Origin: an uncultured Bacteroidales bacterium
Lineage (GTDB): Bacteria > Bacteroidota > Bacteroidia > Bacteroidales > P3
Assembly (NCBI GenBank): GCA_937915785.1
Contig: CALGGY010000069.1
Span: forward strand, 1 to 52,614
Direction of reading: 5' to 3'
Length of the DNA: 52,614 nucleotides
In this document: positions 32,668 through 40,446 of the stretch, piece after piece
How positions within the stretch are numbered: the stretch's first letter is position 1
How the letters are laid out: each line of letters opens with the position of its first letter
Made by a program: the position numbers and the translations under genes
Notes under the pieces: model-generated
Database searches by the model: none
What the model was told of the DNA's origin: nothing
Seen by the model: only the letters and a program-made list of their open reading frames with translations

Positions 32668-34068
32668 TCAAAGTGCCGAGTCCATTATGATTTTTCTCAT
32701 CTGCCAGCGGTCGGCCACCAGTCCGGCGGCTTTGGCCTGCACCATGATGTTGCCTATGGCGGTGGCTTCGGTGGGGCCGGGCACCACGGGCAGGCCTGTG
32801 GCTTGGGCGGTCCAGCGGTTGAGCAGGGTGTTGGCGGAGCCGCCGCCTATCACATGCAGCCGCTGTATGTCGAAGGGTGCAAACTGTCGGAGCATCAGCA
32901 GCACCTGTGCGTAGCGCTGTGCCAGGCTGTGGTATATGCAGCTAAGCATGTCGCCGTGGGTGGTGGGGGCGGGGAAGTTGTTTTCCGTCAGGTCGGCACG
33001 TATTTCGGTATCCATGTCGGCGGGGTTGGCAAACCGCGGGTTGTCGGGGTTTATGGTGCCGGCATAGTCTGCCGATTGTTCGGCCATGGCCACCATCTGG
33101 GGGTAGGTGTAGGTGTGTCCCTGCCGTGCCCATGTTTTCCGGCATTGCTCCACAAGCCACATTCCTGTGATGTTTTTCAGAAACCGTGTGGTGCCTTCGA
33201 TGCCGCCTTCGTTGGTGAAATTGCAGCGTTGCGATTCGGCGTTGATTATGGGCTGCGAGGTTTCTATCCCCATCAGGCTCCACGTGCCGGAGCTCAGATA
33301 TGCGAAATTAGGACTGGTGGCGGGCACGGCGGCAATGGCCGATGCAGTGTCGTGTCCGGCCACGGCTATCACTGGTATAGAGCCAAGACCAGTGCTGGAG
33401 GCTATGTCGCCGCGCAGTGTGCCAACCACGGTGCCTGGCTGTACCACGTGTGGAAACAATGTTCCGTCGATGCCTATCCGCGAGAGCAGGGCCGTGTCAA
33501 TGGTGCGTGTGCGCTGGTCCATCATGCCCGAGGTTGAGGCCACGGTGTATTCGCAAACCATCTGTCCGGTGAGCATGTACGACAGCAGGTCGGGCATAAA
33601 CAGCAGGTGGCGGGCTTGGGCGAGCTGCGGCGAGTGCTCCTGCCGCTGTGCGTAGAGCTGGAAAATGGTGTTGAAATTCATGGTTTGTATTCCGGTGGCG
33701 GCGTAGAGCTCGTTGCGCGGAATGGTTTGGAACACCTGTTCGGGAATGCCGTCGGTGTAGGGGTCGCGGTAGGCGCGCGGCAGGCCGAGCAGTGTGCCGT
33801 CGGCGGCGATGTGCCCGAAATCCACACCCCATGTGTCAATGCCTATTGAGGTGATTTTCAGCCGTTTTGCGCCGAGGTCGGAGAGGCATTGCAGAAAATG
33901 GCTGTAAATGGAGTTCACGTCCCAGAAAAATTTCCCATCTTTTTCCACAGTAGTGTTCGGAAAACGGCAAACCTCCTCCATCCGGAATTTGTTGTTGCCG
34001 AATGTTGCGAGTACGGCGCGGCAGCTGGTGGCCCCGCAGTCGAAGGCAAGAAAACGGTGTTCGGTCAT
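32668..34068 (-). CDS. rhaB: Rhamnulokinase
   Basis: This 466-aa FGGY-family sugar kinase phosphorylates L-rhamnulose to rhamnulose-1-phosphate. The N-terminal nucleotide-binding fold has AFDCGATSCRAVLATFG. Rhamnulokinase-type signatures follow: IGIDTWGVDFGHI, RAYRDPYTDGIPE and ATGIQTMNFNTIFQLYA. The second domain has VAVAGHDTASAIAAVP, SSGTWSLMGIE and VIGGGSANTLLNRWTAQATG. The set fits RhaB rather than xylulokinase or glycerol kinase. Other rhamnose genes (rhaA isomerase, aldolase, permease, regulator) are not adjacent. It starts 17 nt downstream of the ackA terminator T-run, so its own promoter is unclear. A GH106-like protein lies about 12 kb away. Confidence 0.92.
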   Translation of the reverse strand: MTEHRFLAFDCGATSCRAVLATFGNNKFRMEEVCRFPNTTVEKDGKFFWDVNSIYSHFLQCLSDLGAKRLKITSIGIDTWGVDFGHIAADGTLLGLPRAYRDPYTDGIPEQVFQTIPRNELYAATGIQTMNFNTIFQLYAQRQEHSPQLAQARHLLFMPDLLSYMLTGQMVCEYTVASTSGMMDQRTRTIDTALLSRIGIDGTLFPHVVQPGTVVGTLRGDIASSTGLGSIPVIAVAGHDTASAIAAVPATSPNFAYLSSGTWSLMGIETSQPIINAESQRCNFTNEGGIEGTTRFLKNITGMWLVEQCRKTWARQGHTYTYPQMVAMAEQSADYAGTINPDNPRFANPADMDTEIRADLTENNFPAPTTHGDMLSCIYHSLAQRYAQVLLMLRQFAPFDIQRLHVIGGGSANTLLNRWTAQATGLPVVPGPTEATAIGNIMVQAKAAGLVADRWQMRKIIMDSAL

Positions 34069-34084
34069 AATTTAATGTGTAATG

Positions 34085-34122
34085 AAAAAACAGCGGAAAC
34101 ATTGTTGCTAATATTTCCGCTG
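34085..34122 (-). terminator. Intrinsic terminator of ackA
   Basis: Arms CAGCGGAAA (34091-34099) and TTTCCGCTG (34114-34122) form a 9-bp stem with a 14-nt loop. On the minus strand six Ts follow. It lies between the ackA stop and the rhaB start. Confidence 0.8.
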
Positions 34123-34147
34123 TAGATACTGTTTGATAATAAAAGTG

Positions 34148-35353
34148 TTATTTCACAAGGTTGTAGGTGTCGCTGGCAATAACGTACTCCTCATCGGTGG
34201 TAACCACGATGGCGGTAACCGGAGAGTCGGGTGTGGAGACGATACCGTCTTCGCCTGCGGTTTTGTCGTTGAGTTCCATGTCCACTTTGATGCCGAGGCA
34301 CTCCATGTTTTCGAGAATGGGGTGGCGCATAAACCAAGCGTTTTCGCCAATGCCGCCAGTGAAAAGCACAATGTCGCATCCGCCCATTTCGGCGATGTAG
34401 GCACCGATGTATTTTTTCACTTTCTGAGCAAACATGTCGAAAGCGTAGGTGCAGCGTTCGTCGCCGGCGTCGCGTCCGGCACGAATGTCGCGCATGTCCT
34501 GTTTGCCGCCGCTGATGCCCACGAGTCCGCATTTTTTGTTCAGCATGGTAACGATGTCCTTCCAAGTTTTGCCTGCTGCCATTTCCTTTTCAAAGAGGAA
34601 CTGCAGTGCGCCGGGGTCCACGTCGCCCGGGCGGGAGCCCATGATGAGACCTTCGAGCGGAGTCATGCCCATGGATGTGTCGACGGATTTGCCGTGGTCG
34701 ATGGCACAGATGGAGGCGCCGCTTCCGAGGTGGCAGCTCACTATCTTGAGGTCTTTCCAGTCCTTGCCAACCATTTTGGCGGCTTTTTCGGCCACGTATT
34801 TGTGGCTGGTGCCGTGGAAACCATAGCGGCGTATGCCGTATTTTTCGTAGTACTCGTAGGGCAGGCCATAGAGGTACGATTTTGGGGGCAGTGTGCTGTG
34901 GAAAGCGGTGTCGAAAACAACGGCCTGTTTCACGTTGGGCAGCACTTTCTGCATGGCGAAGATACCCGCAAGGTTGCCGGGGGTGTGCAGCGGTGCCAGG
35001 TCGGTGAGCGATTTTATTTTTTCTATCACCTCGTCGGTAACGAGGCAGCTGCCTTTGAAAAGCTCGCCGCCGTGAGCCACGCGGTTGCCAACGGCGCCAA
35101 TCTCGTTAAGGTCTTTTATAACGCCAATCTTGGGGTCGGTGAGGGCGTTGAGCACGATTTTGATGCCGGCTGTATGGTCGGGTATGGGCAGCTGTTCGTA
35201 GTGCTTCTCGCCATGGTATTTATGGGTGAATTCGCCCATCTCGAGGCCGATGCGTTCCAATAATCCTTTTGCCATTACGGCAGCGTTGTTTGCCATATCT
35301 ATCAGCTGATATTTGATAGATGAGCTTCCGCAGTTTAAAACTAATATTTTCAT
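34148..35353 (-). CDS. ackA: Acetate kinase
   Basis: This 401-aa cytoplasmic kinase interconverts acetyl phosphate and acetate with ATP formation, the energy-yielding end of mixed-acid fermentation. The start has MKILVLNCGSSSIKYQLIDM with the conserved Asn and phosphate loop. Other hallmarks are GNRVAHGGELF, FDTAFHSTLPPKSYLYGLP, YGIRRYGFHGTSHKYVA, SCHLGSGASICAI, TSMGMTPLEGLIMGSRPGD and VLFTGGIGENAW. All appear intact and length is standard. Phosphotransacetylase, often adjacent, is not in the window. A promoter with both consensus elements lies upstream and an intrinsic terminator directly downstream. Confidence 0.97.
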   Translation of the reverse strand: MKILVLNCGSSSIKYQLIDMANNAAVMAKGLLERIGLEMGEFTHKYHGEKHYEQLPIPDHTAGIKIVLNALTDPKIGVIKDLNEIGAVGNRVAHGGELFKGSCLVTDEVIEKIKSLTDLAPLHTPGNLAGIFAMQKVLPNVKQAVVFDTAFHSTLPPKSYLYGLPYEYYEKYGIRRYGFHGTSHKYVAEKAAKMVGKDWKDLKIVSCHLGSGASICAIDHGKSVDTSMGMTPLEGLIMGSRPGDVDPGALQFLFEKEMAAGKTWKDIVTMLNKKCGLVGISGGKQDMRDIRAGRDAGDERCTYAFDMFAQKVKKYIGAYIAEMGGCDIVLFTGGIGENAWFMRHPILENMECLGIKVDMELNDKTAGEDGIVSTPDSPVTAIVVTTDEEYVIASDTYNLVK

Positions 35354-35409
35354 TGTTTGTATCTAATTATTAAGTATTAACAATGTTGCGCGTGGCAACT
35401 TTATTTCCG

Positions 35410-35441
35410 CAAATATACATTTTTTATTCAAAACGTACAAA
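35410..35441 (-). promoter_or_regulatory. Promoter of ackA
   Basis: On the minus strand, -33 TTTG (35438-35441), 20 nt of spacer and -7 TATATTTG (35410-35417). The implied leader is about 50 nt. Confidence 0.75.
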
Positions 35442-35572
35442 TAAAAAATTTTAATAGTTTTCCACATTGTAGTTTTTTTGTTGTTTGAAATGTTTTTTTT
35501 GTTTCTGGCAATAGGGCTAAGCTGTTTATAAATAGGCGTTTGCGCGTGGCTGATGATGGGGCTTGCGGTGTA

Positions 35573-35606
35573 TTTGAAAAAAAATGCCAAAAAAAATGTA
35601 TTTTTG
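35573..35606 (+). promoter_or_regulatory. Promoter of the PrsW-like gene
   Basis: TTTG at 35573-35576, 22 nt of spacer and TATTTTTG at 35599-35606, followed 27 nt later by the ATG at 35633. Confidence 0.65.
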
Positions 35607-35632
35607 CAAAATAGTTCTAAATAGTGTAAAAA

Positions 35633-36412
35633 ATGTTTGACTGGATTGTTTTGCTGCTTGCAGTTTTGCCGGCGATACTGCTTGTGGTTTACATATACCG
35701 CAAGGACAAATTTGAAAAAGAACCTTTCGGCATGTTGTTGAAAGCGTTTTTTTTCGGATGTCTCACCACAATACCTGCGTCGTTGCTGGAAGGTGTGCTG
35801 CAAACGGTATATGCTGCATTGCTCGGCAATGGAGGCGGATTGTTGGGTTATAGTTTGTACACAGGATTTGTGGTGGCGGGATTCAGCGAGGAGCTTTTCA
35901 AACTGCTGTTTTTGGCATGGGCAGTGTGGCGCAGCCGCCATTTCACCGAGTATTTCGACGGCATTGTGTATGCCGCCAGTGTGTCGTTGGGCTTTGCCTG
36001 TGTCGAAAATATATTGTATGTTTTTGGCGGCACCACATATTCCGAAATGATACACACCGGAATTGTCAGGGCCGTGCTTTCGGTGCCGGCACATTTCCTT
36101 TTCGGGGTAACTATGGGATACTTTTTTTCCATGGCCAAATTCGAGCCCGCCAAACGTGGGCAAAATCTGCGCAAGGCATTGTTTGTACCATTGGCGCTGC
36201 ACGGCACTTTCGACGCGCTGATATTTATGTACTCGGAGCTGTTGAACGATGTGCCTGTGGTAGGTGTGGCCCTGATGGTGGGGTTTTTTGCTTTCGATGT
36301 GTGGATGTGGCGGTTCTGTGTGCGCAAACTGCGATATATGCAGATGAAAAGTGAGGTGCAGTATTGGGAGAAAAACTCTTTCGACGAGACGGAAAACGGT
36401 GAAACACTGTAA
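35633..36412 (+). CDS. PrsW-family intramembrane metalloprotease
   Basis: This 259-aa polytopic membrane protein has about seven hydrophobic segments. The family motifs are present: SEELFKLLFLAW (EExxK-type, metal-binding glutamates), GFACVENILY (FxxxE-type) and two histidine motifs, SVPAHFLFGVTMGYFF and LALHGTFDALIF. PrsW is a relative of CAAX proteases; in Bacillus it starts site-1 cleavage of an anti-sigma factor. No anti-sigma or sigma gene is nearby here, so the substrate is unknown. It has its own promoter; the PpiD-like gene 250 nt downstream also has a separate promoter. Confidence 0.85.
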   Translation: MFDWIVLLLAVLPAILLVVYIYRKDKFEKEPFGMLLKAFFFGCLTTIPASLLEGVLQTVYAALLGNGGGLLGYSLYTGFVVAGFSEELFKLLFLAWAVWRSRHFTEYFDGIVYAASVSLGFACVENILYVFGGTTYSEMIHTGIVRAVLSVPAHFLFGVTMGYFFSMAKFEPAKRGQNLRKALFVPLALHGTFDALIFMYSELLNDVPVVGVALMVGFFAFDVWMWRFCVRKLRYMQMKSEVQYWEKNSFDETENGETL

Positions 36413-36620
36413 CGACTCCCCGGCCAGTTTTTTTTCGCTGTTGAGAAATTGCAAAAACCTGTTTGATAACGTTTCCACACGAAACCAAACTTTATAAGCT
36501 GCATATCGGCTATATGGCAATGTGTGCCATAAACGGTTGGCAACAAGCTGATAGTTATGCAAATAAGGCTGTTTTGCAAAAAAACACGAAAAAAAAAGCC
36601 AAAAATCGGGAAAAAAGTCG

Positions 36621-36628
36621 TAAATTTG
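36621..36628 (+). promoter_or_regulatory. -7 promoter element of the PpiD-like gene
   Basis: TAAATTTG matches TAnnTTTG and ends 34 nt upstream of the ATG at 36663. No -33 TTTG at normal spacing. Confidence 0.55.
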
Positions 36629-36662
36629 CAGCTTGTTTTAAAACGAAAAAAAACTATATAAA

Positions 36663-38795
36663 ATGGCAATAATTGGTACAATCAGAAAACACTCTGGAAT
36701 AGCTGTGGCCGTAGTGGGTATAGCTATCGTCGCTTTCATTATTGGCGACGTTTTCAAACGCCAGTCGAACATACCCGATTTGGCAAAAATCGACGGCGAA
36801 ACCGTTATGAACACCACTTTTGAGAACAAAGTGAAACAGATGGAAGACCGCTACAAAAGGCAGAGTGGTGTGGATCAGCTCAGCAACGACGAATTGTTCC
36901 AGCTGCGAGAACAGGTGTGGAACGAAATGCTCGAAGAGAAAATTTTCGGTAAACAGTACGAAAAACTCGGCATCAAAACATTGTCGGAAGCCGAGATGAA
37001 CGACATGTTTGTTGGCGAATTCATACACCCCTATCTCCGCCAGATTTTCACCGACCCCAATACTGGTATCTACAGCACCCAGGCAGTGGCACAGACCATA
37101 CGTAATTTGGACCAGATGAAAGAAGAGGATAAACTGCAATGGCTCGATATCGAGGATTATGTACGCCGCTCGCGCATAGTGGAGAAATACAACACCCTGC
37201 TCAGCCGCAGTTTCTACTTCCCCAAAGCCATGGCAGCACAGATGGCCGAATTTGCCGGCAACGATGTTGACGCGCGTGTCGCGTTGCTGAGCGCACAAAC
37301 GGTGAAAGACGAAGAAGTGCAGGTTACCGACGCCGACCTCAAAAAATATTACGACGAACACAAAAACATGTTCAAACAGGACGATGCCCGCGACATTGAC
37401 TACGTACAGTTCCCGGTGATACCCACCCAGCGCGACATAGCCGACATAGCCGACAACGTGGGGAAAGTGTGGACTGAGTTCCAAACCGTTGAAGACGCCT
37501 TCATTGGCAGTTTTGTTATCCAAGTGTCCGACGGCGACTGGTACGACTCTACCTACGTGAAAGCCTCGTCGTTTTCAGGCAAATACGTGGGTCTCGACAG
37601 CCTTGTGGAACGCACTGCGGTTGGAGGATTTATCGAACCTGTTCTCATCAACCAGACATGGGTTATGGCCAAAGTGCTGAAAACCGACGTGCGCCCCGAC
37701 AGCCTCAGAGCATCGATTATCTACATACTGAACAAAAATGCCGGTGGCGAGATAAACCGTAGCGAGAGCGAAGCCAAAGCCCTTGCCGACAGCGTGGAAA
37801 TCCTTGTGAAGGGAGGCATGCCTTTCGAAGATGCCGTTGAACAATTCTCCGACGACCCGCAAAAAAGCGAGACAAAAGGTGACATAGACTGGGTTGCCGA
37901 CGGCGCCATGATGAGTTCGCTCAACGACAAAATACTTGAAACCCCCGTTGACGGAGTGTTCAGCTACGAACGTCCCGACAAAGTGGGCTATATGATTGTG
38001 AAAGTAACTGGCAAAACCACCCCCAACAAAAAATACCGTGTGGCACTTATCACACGTAAGATAGAAGCCAGCAAAGGCACCTACGAGGCAGCCTACGAAA
38101 AAGCAAACAAATTCCTGTCGTCGTGCACAGACCACCATAAATTCATCGACCTTGCAAAAAATGAGAACTACATGGTGCAGAACGCCGATTTTACCCCGTC
38201 GAACGTAAAATCGCTGCAGGGCATTTCGGAAGCACGTGAGATAGTGCGCTGGGCTTTCAACGAAGACCGTAAAGAAGGCGACGTTTCGGAAACCATTTAC
38301 GAATCGGACAACAACTACATAGTGGCATCGCTGAAAACCATACGCAAAAAAGGCATCGCCACTTTCGAACAGGTGCGTCAGTACATGGAACCGCAGGTGC
38401 GCAACGACAAAAAAATAGCCAAGCTTGTCGAAAAAGCTGAAAAAGTGATGGCCTCCAACAAGGACATTACCAGCATTGCCGCACAGCTCAACGCTACAGT
38501 TGACAGCGTGAACGGCGTTAATTTCAATGGCTACTCCTTTGGCATGTACGGCCCCGAAATGGAAGCCATAGGCAGAACCTCGGCAGCCAAAAAAAACGGT
38601 CTGCTGAAACCCATCAAAGGCTCGTACGGAGTGTTTGTGGTTAACGTGGACAACGTTAGTGCCCGTGCCGAGAAAGCCGACGCTGCCGTTCTGGCACAGC
38701 AAATGGAGATGGAAAGCACCCAGAAACTGCGTAACATTTTCCAAGTACTCAAAGACCGTGTGAAGATTGTTGACAATAGAATTGTTTTTTATTGA
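36663..38795 (+). CDS. PpiD/SurA-like peptidylprolyl isomerase, membrane-anchored
   Basis: This 710-aa protein has one N-terminal membrane anchor (residues about 12-30, GIAVAVVGIAIVAFIIGDVF) and a large periplasmic part. A SurA-N/PpiD-type chaperone region follows (AKIDGETVMNTTFENKVKQM, then WNEMLEEKIFGKQYEKLGIK). The parvulin-like PPIC domain lies at about 345-455 (LADSVEILVKGGMPFEDAV, QFSDDPQKSETKGDIDWV, GYMIVKVTGKT). A further long helical/beta region completes it. PpiD helps newly exported proteins fold at the inner membrane, fitting a window rich in secreted proteins. Catalytic residues of the parvulin domain cannot be confirmed by eye. A hairpin terminator follows. Confidence 0.9.
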   Translation: MAIIGTIRKHSGIAVAVVGIAIVAFIIGDVFKRQSNIPDLAKIDGETVMNTTFENKVKQMEDRYKRQSGVDQLSNDELFQLREQVWNEMLEEKIFGKQYEKLGIKTLSEAEMNDMFVGEFIHPYLRQIFTDPNTGIYSTQAVAQTIRNLDQMKEEDKLQWLDIEDYVRRSRIVEKYNTLLSRSFYFPKAMAAQMAEFAGNDVDARVALLSAQTVKDEEVQVTDADLKKYYDEHKNMFKQDDARDIDYVQFPVIPTQRDIADIADNVGKVWTEFQTVEDAFIGSFVIQVSDGDWYDSTYVKASSFSGKYVGLDSLVERTAVGGFIEPVLINQTWVMAKVLKTDVRPDSLRASIIYILNKNAGGEINRSESEAKALADSVEILVKGGMPFEDAVEQFSDDPQKSETKGDIDWVADGAMMSSLNDKILETPVDGVFSYERPDKVGYMIVKVTGKTTPNKKYRVALITRKIEASKGTYEAAYEKANKFLSSCTDHHKFIDLAKNENYMVQNADFTPSNVKSLQGISEAREIVRWAFNEDRKEGDVSETIYESDNNYIVASLKTIRKKGIATFEQVRQYMEPQVRNDKKIAKLVEKAEKVMASNKDITSIAAQLNATVDSVNGVNFNGYSFGMYGPEMEAIGRTSAAKKNGLLKPIKGSYGVFVVNVDNVSARAEKADAAVLAQQMEMESTQKLRNIFQVLKDRVKIVDNRIVFY

Positions 38796-38822
38796 TTTTG
38801 TTAGTTTAAACAAACAAATAGG

Positions 38823-38855
38823 GCAGGCCGTTGATAGCAACGACCTGCTTTTTTT
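38823..38855 (+). terminator. Intrinsic terminator after the PpiD-like gene
   Basis: Arms GCAGGCCGTTG (38823-38833) and CAACGACCTGC (38838-38848), one mismatch, with a 4-nt loop and seven Ts. It lies just upstream of rbfA, which starts at 38874, so rbfA may rely on partial readthrough. Confidence 0.75.
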
Positions 38856-38873
38856 GACACAAAAAACCACAAT

Positions 38874-39218
38874 ATGGAAAAAACTCGACAACAAAAGATA
38901 TCACGCCTGTTGCAACACGAGCTTGGCAATATTTTCCAGCAGGAGACCCGCAACATCTTCGGCAGCTCGATGATTACCGTTACCGAGGTGCGCATCAGTC
39001 CCGACCTTTCGGTGGCCAAAGCATGGGTGAGCATTTTTCCCATCGGCGGTGCCAAAAAAGACGACGTGATGGCCGCCATACAGGAAAACACCTCCGACCT
39101 GCGCCGACGCCTTGGACTGCGCATTGGCAAACAGGTGCGCATAATACCGCAACTGACCTTTTTCCTCGACGACTCCCTCGACCAGATGCAGAATATCGAA
39201 AACCTGCTTAAACAATGA
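38874..39218 (+). CDS. rbfA: 30S ribosome-binding factor A
   Basis: This 114-aa KH-fold protein binds the 30S subunit during maturation of 16S rRNA and is important in cold. The N-terminus TRQQKISRLLQHELGNIFQQ is typical, with VTEVRISPDLSVAKAWVSIFP and a C-terminal RIIPQLTFFLDDSLDQMQNI ending in a short helix. The stop overlaps the next start as ATGA (39215-39218), indicating translational coupling to the permease. Confidence 0.93.
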   Translation: MEKTRQQKISRLLQHELGNIFQQETRNIFGSSMITVTEVRISPDLSVAKAWVSIFPIGGAKKDDVMAAIQENTSDLRRRLGLRIGKQVRIIPQLTFFLDDSLDQMQNIENLLKQ

Positions 39219-40429
39219 ACCTGCCTTTCTTTGTAGCCCGAAGGTATCTGTTTGCGCGCAAACGCAAGACAATAATCAACGTGATTTCATGGATTTCGCT
39301 GATAGGCATTGCCGTAGGCTCCATGGCGCTGATAGTGGTGCTTTCGGTTTACAACGGTATTGGCGAGCTTACACAGTCGCTGTTCAACGTTTTCGACCCC
39401 GAGCTGATGATAGAGGCACGCGAGGGCAAGAGTTTCGGCACCGGCACCGGTTTTCCCATGCAGCGGCTTGAGCAAACGCCCGGGGTGGCATCGGTTACTC
39501 CCATAGTGGAGGAGAACGCATGGGTTTTATACAAACAAAACGAGCAGATACTGATGCTGCGCGGCGTTGGCAAGGACTACCTTACGCATAGCGGATTGAT
39601 AAACAACCTGTCGGAGCGCCTGAATTACGACCTTGGCGACGACAACGGCAACTACGGAATACTGCTTGGCGGCAACCTGTATTTTGCCTTGGGCATCAAC
39701 TATTTGGACCAAAACACGCCGCTGGTGGTGCACATACCCAAACGCAAAGCGGGCATTGGCCTGACGGTGAATGACGCTTTCAACACCCGCTACGCCATGG
39801 TGCTCGACTTTTTTTCGGTGCAAAACGACATCGACTCCAAATACGCCGTGGCCGACATAGGTTTTGTGCGTTCCTTGCTGGACTACGCCCCCGACGAGGT
39901 CTCGTTTCTTGCCCTGAGGGTGGATTCGTCGTACTCGGCAGGTAAGGTGAAACAGCAGGTGCAGTCCCTTGTTGGCGACAAATACCGTGTGAAGGACCGT
40001 TTTGAGCAGCAGCCGCTGTATTACAAGATTTACTCCACCGAGCGGCTGGGCATTTTCCTCATACTATCTATAATAATACTGATAGCGTCGTTCAACCTGA
40101 TAGCGTCGCTGTCGCTGCTGATAATAGACAAGCGCGACGACAACCGGCTGATGCTCTGTCTTGGCGCCGAAAAGCGCACCTTGCGCCGTATTTTTTTTGC
40201 CGAGGGCGTCATGATTTCGGTGGTGGGTGTAGTGATAGGCCTTGCCGTGGGCTTTGTGGTGTGCTTCTTGCAACAGCAGTTCGGCATTGTGAAGATGGGC
40301 GACGGCAATTTTATAGTCGACGCTTTTCCGGTGGCCATGCGTTTTATGGATTTTGTAACGGTATTCGTACTGGTAATAGCGTTGTCGTTGCTGTCGGTGT
40401 GGTTCACCGTAAGGCGTGCCAAATTCTGA
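39215..40429 (+). CDS. LolC/E- or FtsX-type ABC transporter permease
   Basis: This 404-aa inner-membrane protein starts with FVARRYLFARKRKTIINVIS and has one N-terminal transmembrane helix (about 22-45). A large periplasmic domain follows (about 50-265), then three helices in the C-terminal FtsX domain (IFLILSIIILIASFNLIASL, a second near MISVVGVVIGLAVGFVVCF, a third near VTVFVLVIALSLLSVW). This is the layout of LolC/LolE, which release lipoproteins from the inner membrane together with ATPase LolD. The ATPase is not adjacent. Coupled translation with rbfA is an arrangement I associate with Bacteroidetes. It converges on sbcC with 17 nt between stops. Confidence 0.9.
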   Translation: MNLPFFVARRYLFARKRKTIINVISWISLIGIAVGSMALIVVLSVYNGIGELTQSLFNVFDPELMIEAREGKSFGTGTGFPMQRLEQTPGVASVTPIVEENAWVLYKQNEQILMLRGVGKDYLTHSGLINNLSERLNYDLGDDNGNYGILLGGNLYFALGINYLDQNTPLVVHIPKRKAGIGLTVNDAFNTRYAMVLDFFSVQNDIDSKYAVADIGFVRSLLDYAPDEVSFLALRVDSSYSAGKVKQQVQSLVGDKYRVKDRFEQQPLYYKIYSTERLGIFLILSIIILIASFNLIASLSLLIIDKRDDNRLMLCLGAEKRTLRRIFFAEGVMISVVGVVIGLAVGFVVCFLQQQFGIVKMGDGNFIVDAFPVAMRFMDFVTVFVLVIALSLLSVWFTVRRAKF

Positions 40430-40446
40430 AGGCTTTTGGTGTGCGG

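Noticed and set aside
28646..35353. Possible rhamnose or pyruvate metabolic island (lpdA, rhaB, ackA)
   Set aside because: The genes have separate promoters and terminators and lack the expected partners (E1/E2, rhaA, pta), so they are neighbours and not a pathway cluster.
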